Below are positions 26,803 to 35,014 of a DNA stretch of 64,000 bases, piece after piece. Positions within the stretch are counted from its first letter, which is position 1; every line of letters starts with the position of its first letter. Under the pieces are notes generated by a model, which did no database searches, was not told where the DNA came from, and worked only from the letters and a program-made list of their open reading frames with translations. Source of the DNA: Mycobacterium sp. 3519A (GTDB lineage: Bacteria > Actinomycetota > Actinomycetes > Mycobacteriales > Mycobacteriaceae); NCBI RefSeq assembly GCF_900240945.1, contig NZ_OESG01000014.1, forward strand, positions 1,842,015 to 1,906,014, given 5' to 3'. The translations under genes were made by a program, and so were the position numbers.

Positions 26803-28146
26803 GTGCTGCCTTCACGTTCGCGGTTGCAGAGTTGGCGGCCAGACTCGATGTCGTCAGCCGCATCGACGATTGAGGCCGCCGGGGTTTCGATCTACAACGC
26901 GGTCCGGAATCTCGACGATGGCATTGACCGCATGCCCGAATCGCGGGGGTGGGCCGGTCAAGCCCAGGACGCGGCATCGAAGATGTTCGATCGCGCGACG
27001 AAGAGGTCGTCGACGTTCAAGAACTACACCGAGGCGTTCGCAACCGCACTGCAAACAGGTACCGCATCGATAGGCAAGGCTCGATCCGAACTACTCGCCA
27101 AGGCGGACGAGATCGATGGTGGTCCGCTGAACGTCACCGACCAATGGGTTGTGCTCATCGATCCGGCGGGCATGTCGGCGGAGAAAGCGGCTGAGCTACA
27201 GAAGGAAGCAGAGGCAGCACAAGAGGAGATCAACGGGCTGGCGCATGCCGTCGACGAAGCCGACGCTTCCGCCGCACGTCAGTTGGTGGTTGCCCGGGCC
27301 GGCGAGGGCGCGATCTTCACGAATCTGGAGTACGGGCCGCCCGGGCCGGTGCCGCCAGTTCCCGGCGATGACGTCCCCGACCCGAGCGCAGCGGAAGGTC
27401 GGCAATTTCAGGAAATTGCCCGCGCTCAGGACATGGCGTCAAGTGTTCGCGACGTCAGCCATTCAGTGGACAAGGATGGCAACCAGATCACCACGTTCAC
27501 AATGCTGGACGGCAGCAAGCAAGTGACCACCGAATACATCGATCAAGGCTTGCCGAGCGAACAGGTGTATCCCGCAGGTACCGTGACGGTCCTTCACACT
27601 GACAAAACCGGGAAGACTGTGTCGCTGACGTCGACCATCCCGCGTGAGGATGGCGGCAAATCGACCGAGGTGTGGTACGGCAACGGAACGCATGTGGTGA
27701 TGTCGGAGACCGCCGACGGAGTCCGCACGGGCAGTTGCACGACGCCCGACGGGCGCCACAGCGTGCTGCCGGACTCCTTCTTCAACGATCCGATTTCCAC
27801 GCTGGCCGGTGGAGCGCTTTCAGGCCTGGAAACCAAAGCTCACAAAGGTATTCCCGGCCTTTCGACGGCGGAACTCGAGAAAGTCAAAGCCGGTGCGAAA
27901 TGGGGTGGCCCGGCGCTGGGCATCGCCACGATGGCGTACAACATGGTGTCGGCGGACACCTTGCATGATCGGTGTGTCGCGGCGTGGTCCGGCGGTGTTG
28001 GGCTGGCGGGCGGTCTCGCCACGACCGTCGTGGTGGGAGCCATACCGGGAGTGGGTCCGATCGCTGCAATGGGAGCCAACACCGCGGGCGGTTTTGTCTT
28101 CGGGTACGTCGGGGAACTGGTCGGCAACGTAATGTGCCCGCCGTGA
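26803..28146 (+). CDS. WXG-type protein with glycine-zipper C-terminus, putative ESX effector
   Basis: A 447-residue protein. The N-terminal ~130 residues are helical with G49-W-A-G52 (a WXG turn), as in mycobacterial ESX-linked EspB/LXG-like proteins. A proline-rich linker (GPPGPVPPVPGDD, about 184-196) follows, then a beta-rich middle, and a C-terminal ~70 residues very rich in glycine and alanine (GVGLAGGLATTVVVGAIPG...) that look membrane-inserting. The architecture suggests a secreted effector or toxin. The cassette's membrane proteins could be immunity or anchoring factors. Function is inferred; no catalytic residues are recognised. Confidence 0.7.
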   Translation: MLPSRSRLQSWRPDSMSSAASTIEAAGVSIYNAVRNLDDGIDRMPESRGWAGQAQDAASKMFDRATKRSSTFKNYTEAFATALQTGTASIGKARSELLAKADEIDGGPLNVTDQWVVLIDPAGMSAEKAAELQKEAEAAQEEINGLAHAVDEADASAARQLVVARAGEGAIFTNLEYGPPGPVPPVPGDDVPDPSAAEGRQFQEIARAQDMASSVRDVSHSVDKDGNQITTFTMLDGSKQVTTEYIDQGLPSEQVYPAGTVTVLHTDKTGKTVSLTSTIPREDGGKSTEVWYGNGTHVVMSETADGVRTGSCTTPDGRHSVLPDSFFNDPISTLAGGALSGLETKAHKGIPGLSTAELEKVKAGAKWGGPALGIATMAYNMVSADTLHDRCVAAWSGGVGLAGGLATTVVVGAIPGVGPIAAMGANTAGGFVFGYVGELVGNVMCPP

Positions 28147-28862
28147 GGTCAACGACCGCAACCGTCCTTCTGTGGATCGTCCTCGGTCCCTTTGGGGTTT
28201 TCTGCCTTGTGTGGGCGTTCATCTTCGTCGCGCGAGGCGCGTTTCTGTCGGCCGTCGTGGCTCTCGGGTTCGCGATCTTCGCCTTGGGCTTCATACTGAT
28301 GCTGGCAATCATCGCGTTACGCAAGGTGAAACCCCGCGTCGCGCTCGAGGACGGCGGAATCATGGTGCGCCCGGACCGACGAGTGGACATCCTGCTAACG
28401 GCTGCGACGTTTGGGTGTTTCGTCGCAATGGCGTGTTACGCCATCTTCGCGCCCCTCGACATGCTCGGCATACGCGTGCCGCGCAATGACGAGCGATACT
28501 TCGTGTTTGCCTGTGTGGCAGGGGTATTGGCTGGTGTCTTCAGTGTGCGGCAGATAATTCGGCGGCGCGGAACAAGCTATGTCCGCTTGACTGCCGACGG
28601 ATTCGAGTTGGGAAACACAGTGTCGTCCGTCACGCGCTCCTGGAGCGAGGTGACGGAAATAGCGGACAGACCCCAAAAGGCACGGCATTCCACCGGAACC
28701 ACCTACATCACAGCGAGAGACGGCGGTACGCGGATACTTCCGTCAGATTGGTACACACCGAGCGGTCACGCACTGCGTGAGCTAGTGCGCTTCTATTGGA
28801 AAAATCCAGAAAACCGCGTAGAGCTGGCCGACGGGCGGGCGCTGCAGCGGCTCGAAAGTTAA
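28143..28862 (+). CDS. membrane protein with C-terminal PH-like domain (cassette copy 1)
   Basis: A 239-residue protein with four hydrophobic segments (about 7-30, 35-58, 82-104, 120-140) and a soluble C-terminal half beginning YVRLTADGFELG, which resembles a small bacterial PH-type domain. The C-terminus LRELVRFYWKNPENR closely matches LRQLIRFYWTHPESR in the protein at 30209, so the two are paralogues flanking a lipoprotein. The GTG start overlaps the effector stop (GTGA), so it is coupled to the WXG-type protein and could protect against it or present it. That role is inference. Confidence 0.7.
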   Translation: MRSTTATVLLWIVLGPFGVFCLVWAFIFVARGAFLSAVVALGFAIFALGFILMLAIIALRKVKPRVALEDGGIMVRPDRRVDILLTAATFGCFVAMACYAIFAPLDMLGIRVPRNDERYFVFACVAGVLAGVFSVRQIIRRRGTSYVRLTADGFELGNTVSSVTRSWSEVTEIADRPQKARHSTGTTYITARDGGTRILPSDWYTPSGHALRELVRFYWKNPENRVELADGRALQRLES

Positions 28863-28873
28863 GGCGTCACAGA

Positions 28874-30193
28874 ATGTTCAGACGGTGGCTTGTACTCACG
28901 GGCGTCTTGCTTGCCTTGACCGGCTGCGGCGAGAGCGCAACGGAAAGTAAGCCGCAAGCGCCATCGGGCGCCGTCGAGCTTCCTCAACAGATTCTGCTGT
29001 CGTCGTCGATGCGTGAGCGGCCGGTGCCGGGGTGGACAACGACGGTCAAGGATCTCGCACTGCCAGCCGGGACTGTGGTCCGACCGGTGGGCAATATCGG
29101 TGATCGCGGCATCTTCCTTGGCATCACGGGGGAAGGTTGGTGGTTGCTGGGTCTGGATCTGACCAACGGCAGGCGGCTCTTCGGACCTGTGCGACTCGGA
29201 GCGGCCGGTGACTCGACGAATTTCGACTGTTACGTGAACGGTCCCCCCAATGTTCTGTGCGTACGGCAGAGCCCCGACCCGAAGACACCTTCGACGGCGT
29301 GGGTCGTCGACACTTCCTCAGGACAACTGACTTTCGACGGTCCTACCGACCTCCACGTAGCGCGGACACAAGATCAGCCGAGCCTGGAGCAAGTCGGAAA
29401 CTACGCGATTGCGACCGTTTTCCGGAAAGGCGTCTATGGCATCGGATCGCGCGGTGAGAGAACGTGGTTCGTGCCGGGTGATGGTGACCTGTCAACGCAA
29501 TTCACGGAGCCGGATCGAGACATTCCTCCATCGAGACTGGCGGTCCAAGGTAATGGCGGGTTAGCAGACGTCGTGTTCTCTGTGGCCGACGGCAGAATCG
29601 TGAATCCTTCTCTGCCGCACGGGGTGGAATTGAAACGAGCGGTCGTGTATCCCGGCGGCTTCGGATACGAATATGCACCCGCGAATGACCTCTTCAAGGA
29701 ACGCGTCGCGTTCTTCGACGAGACGGGAAGGAAGCTGAGCGATCCGGCGATGGAAGGCAAGCTCGATCTCGGATCGCTTGATCTGCCGATGATCTCAGCG
29801 GACTCAGGCCGCGCCGTTTTCAGCCTCGACGGCCGGGTCCTTCTGCAGCTTCCGCCGTCAGCGCCCGCGGCGGAGGCCCGCGTCATCGGCTCGCGGTATT
29901 TCTTCGCTGCAGATGCCGATCATCGGCAGTGGCAGCAGTTCGACGTGAGGACCCGTGCACCAGGAAAGACCTGCGAAGGCGACAGCCTCGGTGTCTATTA
30001 CATCGCATCCGACGGTGAAACGGCTGTCGCGAAAGGCGACGGCACCGCGCAAGCGGTCGACCTGTCGACGTGTGACACTCTCTGGTCCATTCCGGGCCCC
30101 GCTCCGGACGAAGCCAAAGAGGTGTGGAAGGTCAACACCACACTGGTGCAGCGCACCGACGACAAGCTGTTCTCGTTGGTCGCACCGCACTGA
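28874..30193 (+). CDS. lipoprotein of the T7SS-like cassette
   Basis: A 439-residue exported lipoprotein: signal peptide with lipobox LTGC and lipidated cysteine C18. The mature part contains repeated beta-strand patterns such as VLCVRQSPDP, TAWVVDTSSGQL and AVFSLDGRVLLQL, suggesting a beta-propeller-like surface domain. The start ATG 28874 is 11 bp after the previous stop. It sits between the two paralogous membrane proteins. I recognise no named family beyond this. Codon use appears less GC-rich than in the flanking pur genes. Confidence 0.72.
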   Translation: MFRRWLVLTGVLLALTGCGESATESKPQAPSGAVELPQQILLSSSMRERPVPGWTTTVKDLALPAGTVVRPVGNIGDRGIFLGITGEGWWLLGLDLTNGRRLFGPVRLGAAGDSTNFDCYVNGPPNVLCVRQSPDPKTPSTAWVVDTSSGQLTFDGPTDLHVARTQDQPSLEQVGNYAIATVFRKGVYGIGSRGERTWFVPGDGDLSTQFTEPDRDIPPSRLAVQGNGGLADVVFSVADGRIVNPSLPHGVELKRAVVYPGGFGYEYAPANDLFKERVAFFDETGRKLSDPAMEGKLDLGSLDLPMISADSGRAVFSLDGRVLLQLPPSAPAAEARVIGSRYFFAADADHRQWQQFDVRTRAPGKTCEGDSLGVYYIASDGETAVAKGDGTAQAVDLSTCDTLWSIPGPAPDEAKEVWKVNTTLVQRTDDKLFSLVAPH

Positions 30194-30208
30194 GGCCAGG
30201 TCCGGCCG

Positions 30209-30937
30209 ATGAATCTGCGAACCGCGGTGCTGGCGTGGGTCTTCCTCGGCCTGATCGGGAGTTTGGCGGCGACCGTTGCCGTTCGCGCTACGGTGCGGGG
30301 CGGGTACCCCACGGCGGTCGCGGCCATCGGCGGCTGCGCATTCTGCTATGGACTCATAGCACCGCTGATAAAGATCGTCAGGGGAAATGTGAGCCCCCGC
30401 GTCGAAGTCGATGGCACAGGAACCACATTCCGCCCAGATCGAGGCATCGATATTTCTGTACAGGTGTCGATCGCCGGCCTCGTGGTGGCAAGCGCTCTGA
30501 TCGCGGTGCTCGCACCTCTTGGGAGGCTCGATGTGCCAGTCCCACCGGTGATGCGGCATTCGCTGCTACCCGCCAGTTGTGTGATCGTCGCATTTGGAGT
30601 ACCGGTGTTGTGGCGATTCGTTCGACGCGGTAGCAGCCGATACCTCCGATTGACGCCGGGTGGATTCGAACTGGCACAGCGCTGGCGTCCTGTGTCCGTC
30701 GACTGGCATCAAGTGGCAGACATTTCAGACAGGGCGCCCGGACAGCACCAATCCACACTGGGAGCTGTCGTATTCGTGCTGTCTGACGGCAATTTCGCCA
30801 TGTTGCCGGCCCAGGCGATGACCCCAAACGGCTCCGCGTTGCGTCAGTTGATCCGCTTTTATTGGACACATCCGGAATCACGCGACGAGCTCACCGACGG
30901 TCGAGCTCGCACGCGGCTCGCGCAGATGCAGCTCTGA
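30209..30937 (+). CDS. membrane protein with C-terminal PH-like domain (cassette copy 2)
   Basis: A 242-residue paralogue of the protein at 28143: four hydrophobic segments, then YLRLTPGGFEL, and the shared C-terminal signature LRQLIRFYWTHPESRDEL followed by DGRARTRL. ATG 30209 follows the lipoprotein stop by 15 bp. It closes the T7SS-like cassette; the tail-sheath gene starts 44 bp later. Duplication of an immunity-like or assembly membrane protein on both sides of a lipoprotein suggests these proteins work as a complex. Function is unknown. Confidence 0.7.
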   Translation: MNLRTAVLAWVFLGLIGSLAATVAVRATVRGGYPTAVAAIGGCAFCYGLIAPLIKIVRGNVSPRVEVDGTGTTFRPDRGIDISVQVSIAGLVVASALIAVLAPLGRLDVPVPPVMRHSLLPASCVIVAFGVPVLWRFVRRGSSRYLRLTPGGFELAQRWRPVSVDWHQVADISDRAPGQHQSTLGAVVFVLSDGNFAMLPAQAMTPNGSALRQLIRFYWTHPESRDELTDGRARTRLAQMQL

Positions 30938-30981
30938 CAGAACGCCTGCGAATCTCGGCGCAGGCGACGAATATCAGTCAG

Positions 30982-32547
30982 ATGCCGGACGACGTCTCCC
31001 ACCCGGGTGTCTTTATCGAGGAGTCCCCAGCGGGACACCCCATCGCTGGTGTTGCGACGTCGACTACAGCCTTTCTCGGCCAGGCGGCGATGGGCCCCAC
31101 CGACAAGCCGGTCAGCGTCTTTGATCTCACCGACTTCATCGACCAGTTCGGTCCCCTCGACCTGAACTACCCGATGGGCTTCGCGGTCCGCGACTTCTTC
31201 GCCAACGGTGGATCGCAGGCGGTCATCGTTCGGCTCTATGAAAACCCATCCGTGGGCAACCCGGCAGCCGTCCTCAAAGCGGGTACCGTCCACCCCGTCA
31301 CGCTGGTCGCCACGTCACCCGGAGATTGGGCCAACAGCCTTGAAGCGCAAGTCAAACACGACGGCGATGCCGGGGTGGCAACCGACCTGGGGTTGACGAC
31401 CGACGACCTGTTCAGCTTGCGCGTCAGGGCCAGGCCGGGCGGACCACAGGAGAAGTTCCTCAACCTGACGGTCAAAGACACTGCGCGCCGCGTCGATCGA
31501 GTGTTGGCGCGCGAGTCCGCGTTGGTGCGGATCGCCGATCCCGATGCGTTGGTCGAGCCTCCCGGCGAATCGGTCGACGGCACCGGCACCGCGACATGGG
31601 ATCACGTGCAGCCCACCGACGTCGGCCACCCCAGCGCGCCACTGGACCTCGCCGCTTATGCAGGCGACCGGGCGGCACGAACCGGTAAGTACCAGCTCGC
31701 GCACGTCGACCTCGTCAACCTCGTGTGCGTGTCGGCCAATACCCTCGACCACTCGGTGCCGGCGCCCGTGTACCGGGACATCCTCGACTACTGCGTCGAA
31801 CGCCGTGCGTTCCTCCTCGTCGACGCGCCGGCCGACTGGACCCGCGCCGACCTGACCGATCGGCTCTCCCAATTCCAATCCATCGAAACGGCCGCCCGCA
31901 ATGCTGCGGTCTTCTATCCGCGGCTGCTGCAGAAGAATCCATTGCGCGGGAACCAGATCGAGCCGTTCGCCCCATGTGGCGCGGTAGCCGGAGTGATCGC
32001 GCGCACCGACGCTACCCGCGGCGTCTGGAAGGCCCCGGCAGGCGCCGACGCCTCACTCGCCGGTGTGGTGGGGCTATCGGAGAATCTTTCCGATGCCCAG
32101 GCGGGCCCGCTGAATCAGCACGGCATCAACGTGATTCGCACCTTTCCGACGGTCGGCCCGGTGGTGTGGGGAGCACGCACCATGCGCGGCGCCGACGTCA
32201 ACGCCGACGAGTTCAAGTACATCCCCGTCCGGCGCACCGCGCTGTTCATCGAGGAAAGCCTGCAACGCGGACTGCAATGGGCGATGTTCGAACCCAACGA
32301 CGAACCACTGTGGGCGCAGATCCGGCTCACGGTCGGCGCGTTCATGAATGACCTCTTCAGGAAAGGCGCCTTTCAGGGGCAGACGGAAAGAGACGCCTAT
32401 TTCGTCAACTGCGGCAGGCAAACCACGACCGACGACGACATCGACAACGGCGTCCTGAACGTCGTCGTCGGTTTCGCCCCACTCAGACCCGCCGAATTTG
32501 TCATCCTGCAGTTGCAGCTGATCGCAGGGCAGAAGGGGCCGCCATGA
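30982..32547 (+). CDS. contractile phage-tail sheath protein
   Basis: A 521-residue protein of the tail sheath family used by contractile phages and extracellular injection systems. The N-terminus HPGVFIEESPAG and the region PVSVFDLTDFIDQFG are typical. So is the C-terminal domain, which reads RDAYFVNCGRQTTTDDDID followed by VNVVVGF-type strands ending RPAEFVILQLQL. No tube, baseplate, spike, terminase, capsid or lysis gene is present nearby, so this is not a complete phage tail or injection system. It is coupled to the next gene by ATGA and lies beside encapsulin. ATG 30982 is chosen as the conserved N-terminus; the next upstream ATG (30862) is inside the previous gene. Confidence 0.88.
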   Translation: MPDDVSHPGVFIEESPAGHPIAGVATSTTAFLGQAAMGPTDKPVSVFDLTDFIDQFGPLDLNYPMGFAVRDFFANGGSQAVIVRLYENPSVGNPAAVLKAGTVHPVTLVATSPGDWANSLEAQVKHDGDAGVATDLGLTTDDLFSLRVRARPGGPQEKFLNLTVKDTARRVDRVLARESALVRIADPDALVEPPGESVDGTGTATWDHVQPTDVGHPSAPLDLAAYAGDRAARTGKYQLAHVDLVNLVCVSANTLDHSVPAPVYRDILDYCVERRAFLLVDAPADWTRADLTDRLSQFQSIETAARNAAVFYPRLLQKNPLRGNQIEPFAPCGAVAGVIARTDATRGVWKAPAGADASLAGVVGLSENLSDAQAGPLNQHGINVIRTFPTVGPVVWGARTMRGADVNADEFKYIPVRRTALFIEESLQRGLQWAMFEPNDEPLWAQIRLTVGAFMNDLFRKGAFQGQTERDAYFVNCGRQTTTDDDIDNGVLNVVVGFAPLRPAEFVILQLQLIAGQKGPP

Positions 32548-33140
32548 TCATCTTGACCGACACCGTCAACACGTGGGGCTACTCGGCCACCGTCCACTAC
32601 GCCCATGCCGCGCACGCCGTCGTCGCTCAATCGACGCTGGCGTTGCACACCGAGTTCAACGCCAACATCGCGCCGAACCCGATATTCCGCAGCTACGCGC
32701 TGCTTCGGCGGGCGGTGGTCGGCGGGTCGACGGTCACCGTGAACGGACCGTCGCTAGTGGCAAGGGACCTCACCGAACTGCACGTCGAACTGATCTCCGA
32801 CAACGGTGCGGCGGTGGCCGTGGTCAACCAGTTCGACACCACCGGCGCCTTCACCGGCCCACCCGAGGAGCCCGCCGCCGTGCGGACGGTCTCGTTCCAC
32901 CGGCCGTCAAACGGCACCACCGCCTACGCCCACACGACGAAGGTCTACGCCGGTGGCCGCGACATCGGAGAACAGGAAGCCGTCGACGCGGCGGTCGCGG
33001 GGGCGCGGGCACACAACCTGAATCCGGCGGATCTGGTGATGAAGGTGACGACGGACGCGGCACGGACCACCCGCCCGCAGCGGCTCGATCTGCAGACCAA
33101 CGAATTGATCGACGAACCGGACGCCCGCTCGGCGCTGTAG
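32544..33140 (+). CDS. unknown protein coupled to the tail sheath gene
   Basis: A 198-residue protein with no signal peptide or membrane helix. It begins MIILTDTVNTWGYSATVHY and ends in a charged, threonine-rich tail (ARTTRPQRLDLQTNELIDEPD). Predicted mainly beta-strand by inspection. I do not recognise a family. Its ATG overlaps the sheath stop by 4 nt, which strongly suggests a shared role, for example a cap, chaperone or linker for the sheath. It ends 6 bp before the stop of the convergent encapsulin gene. Confidence 0.65.
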   Translation: MIILTDTVNTWGYSATVHYAHAAHAVVAQSTLALHTEFNANIAPNPIFRSYALLRRAVVGGSTVTVNGPSLVARDLTELHVELISDNGAAVAVVNQFDTTGAFTGPPEEPAAVRTVSFHRPSNGTTAYAHTTKVYAGGRDIGEQEAVDAAVAGARAHNLNPADLVMKVTTDAARTTRPQRLDLQTNELIDEPDARSAL

Positions 33141-33146
33141 GAAACG

Positions 33147-33944
33147 CTACGGCGTCAGCGCGACCGAGGCCTCCGCGGTGTAGCAGAGGAACGTCAGTGT
33201 CTCCTCGAGGTACAGCTCGACGTTGTCGGCGGTATGCGAGGAGTAGCCGATCGACACGTCGGTGCCCAGCTGCAGATCGAAATCGCCGCCGCGCGTCGAC
33301 AACACGAACGCGCCGTCGATCGCGGGCGCCCAGATGATGTCGCCGTCGACGAGCCGGTTGAGGTGCTCGCGGATCGGATACCCGTGCTCGGTGGTCTCAC
33401 TGACCTTCGTGTACACGTCGGCCGACAGCAGCACCGAATACGGCCCGTCGACGCCTGCCAGACGCAGCTCCGACAACGCTTGGGCGATCACGTCAGGAAT
33501 CTCGCGGGCGTCCTGCGGCAGCGCCAGCGCCGTATTCGAACTGCATGCGCGGATTCCGTCGATGGACGCCGCCTGATATCCCTCGAAGATCGCCCGGTCC
33601 TCGACGAACGCCAACTTCTTGGCGGCGTCTTTGACCGGATCCCAGTCCGAGTCCTGCGACCCCCGCTCGACGTCGTCGATCGCGATGCGCGACACCGTGA
33701 ATGGAACCCGCAGCCGCACCAGCGGTTTAGCCTCACGCAGGTGAGCCACCACACCGTCGCCCGGTGACGTGACGTCGAGCAGATGTCCCGTGCTGATGCC
33801 CGCGGTCACCGGGCCACCCGGCTCACTCACGTCGACGACGCGCCGTCCGGCGATGTGCCGCTTGAACGTTCGCGCGGCCTCTTCTTCGATCTGCTGCCAA
33901 GCGGCATCGGTGATCGGAGCCAGCTCGCGATACAGGTTGTTCAT
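33147..33944 (-). CDS. enc: encapsulin shell protein (CFP29, Rv0798c-like)
   Basis: A 265-residue shell protein that self-assembles through an HK97-capsid fold into a protein nanocompartment. It opens MNNLYRELAPITDAAWQQIEEEA and contains RTFKRHIAGRRVVDV and the family's EVPGYPI-like region TEHGYPIREHL. In M. tuberculosis the homologue is the culture-filtrate protein CFP29. Its ATG overlaps the stop of the DyP peroxidase gene (ATGA), so cargo and shell are made from one transcript with the cargo first. The 3' end faces the sheath-linked gene. Confidence 0.95.
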   Translation of the reverse strand: MNNLYRELAPITDAAWQQIEEEAARTFKRHIAGRRVVDVSEPGGPVTAGISTGHLLDVTSPGDGVVAHLREAKPLVRLRVPFTVSRIAIDDVERGSQDSDWDPVKDAAKKLAFVEDRAIFEGYQAASIDGIRACSSNTALALPQDAREIPDVIAQALSELRLAGVDGPYSVLLSADVYTKVSETTEHGYPIREHLNRLVDGDIIWAPAIDGAFVLSTRGGDFDLQLGTDVSIGYSSHTADNVELYLEETLTFLCYTAEASVALTP

Positions 33945-34969
33945 TGACGAATTCCTTTCAGGCTGCCGATCGCCAGCGACCCGTTGGTGCCGACGGGCGC
34001 AACAGCGACATCTGGTTGGTCTTCTGCAGGTTCCGAATCCGGAAGCGGCGGTGGATCATTGAGGAAGTCGACGATCGGCGTGAAGAACTTACCGCCGGTG
34101 ATCGCCGTCGAGAACTCGAGGATGTGGTCGGTGTTCCCCGGCGGATCACCGATGAACATGTTGCGCAGCATCCGCTCGGTCACCGCGGCCGTGCGCGAGT
34201 AGCCGATGAAATACGTTCCGTACTCGCCCTTGCCGATCTCGCCGAACGGCATGTTGTGCCTGACGATCTTGAGTTCGTTGCCGTCGTCGTCCTCGATCAC
34301 GTTCAGCGCGATGTGCGAGTTGGCCGGCTTCACATCGTCGTCCATCTCGATGTCCTCGAGCTTGCTGCGCCCAATCACCAGTTCCTGCTCGGTGACCGAC
34401 AGTGCGTCCCACGCCGACATGTCGTGCAGATACTTCTGCACGTGGACGTAGCAGCCGCCGGCGAAGTCGGGGTCCTCGTCGCCGATCTCGGTGGCCGACA
34501 CCGCGAGTGGCCCGTCCGGATTCTCGGTGCCGTCGACGAAGCCGAGCAGATCGCGGTTGTCGAAGAACCGGAAACCGTGTGTCTCGTCGACGACCGTCAC
34601 CGCCCCCAACGCCTTGACGATCCGGCCCGCCAACTCGAAGCACATATCCATCGAGTTCGCCCGGATGTGAAACAGCAGATCGCCGGGCGTCGCGGGAGCC
34701 TTGTGGCGGCCGCTGTTTAGTTCGATGAACGGTGTCAGCTCGGCAGGCCGAGGACCGGAGAACAACCGGTCCCACGCGTCGGAGCCGATCGAGGTGACCA
34801 CCGACAACTTCTTGTCCGGGTCGCGGAAGCCGACCGCGCGCACCAACCCCGCGATGTCGGGCAGCGCGTCGTGCACCGCGGCCTCGCCGTCCTCGTCGAT
34901 GGTGACCACGAGGAAGATGGCTGCCGGTGTCAGCGGCGCCGTTACCGGTTGTGGCAGTGGCTCGGGCAC
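33941..34969 (-). CDS. dyp: dye-decolorizing peroxidase, encapsulin cargo (Rv0799c-like)
   Basis: A 342-residue heme peroxidase. The distal motif GFVDGTENP (residues 143-151, aspartate 146) and the proximal histidine H219 in NSHIAL are present. After about residue 308 comes a linker rich in proline and acidic residues and a C-terminal SLAIGSLKGI (331-340). This is the loading peptide that targets DyP into encapsulin. It likely acts on peroxides under oxidative stress inside the shell. GTG 34969 is a leaderless start with TAAGGT 6 nt before it. Divergent from pepC. Confidence 0.95.
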   Translation of the reverse strand: MPEPLPQPVTAPLTPAAIFLVVTIDEDGEAAVHDALPDIAGLVRAVGFRDPDKKLSVVTSIGSDAWDRLFSGPRPAELTPFIELNSGRHKAPATPGDLLFHIRANSMDMCFELAGRIVKALGAVTVVDETHGFRFFDNRDLLGFVDGTENPDGPLAVSATEIGDEDPDFAGGCYVHVQKYLHDMSAWDALSVTEQELVIGRSKLEDIEMDDDVKPANSHIALNVIEDDDGNELKIVRHNMPFGEIGKGEYGTYFIGYSRTAAVTERMLRNMFIGDPPGNTDHILEFSTAITGGKFFTPIVDFLNDPPPLPDSEPAEDQPDVAVAPVGTNGSLAIGSLKGIRQ

Positions 34970-34975
34970 CGTCTG

Positions 34976-34981
34976 ACCTTA
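34976..34981 (-). promoter_or_regulatory. -10 hexamer for leaderless dyp-enc operon
   Basis: Read on the minus strand, TAAGGT lies 6 nt before GTG 34969. No ribosome-binding site is present. Confidence 0.5.
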
Positions 34982-35002
34982 TCGTCAAGATCGTCGGCCA
35001 TG

Positions 35003-35014
35003 ATGGTTAACCAT
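35003..35014. promoter_or_regulatory. palindrome ATGGTTAACCAT at the dyp/pepC divergent promoter
   Basis: A perfect 12-bp palindrome in the 43-bp space between divergent dyp and pepC. It includes the first two bases of the pepC ATG (35013). It could be an operator for the DyP-encapsulin operon or for pepC; no known regulator site is recognised. Confidence 0.35.

Noticed and set aside
30982..33140. Prophage remnant with full tail module
   Set aside because: Only a sheath gene and an unknown partner are present. No integrase, terminase, portal, tube, baseplate or lysis gene, and no attachment-site repeats were seen.
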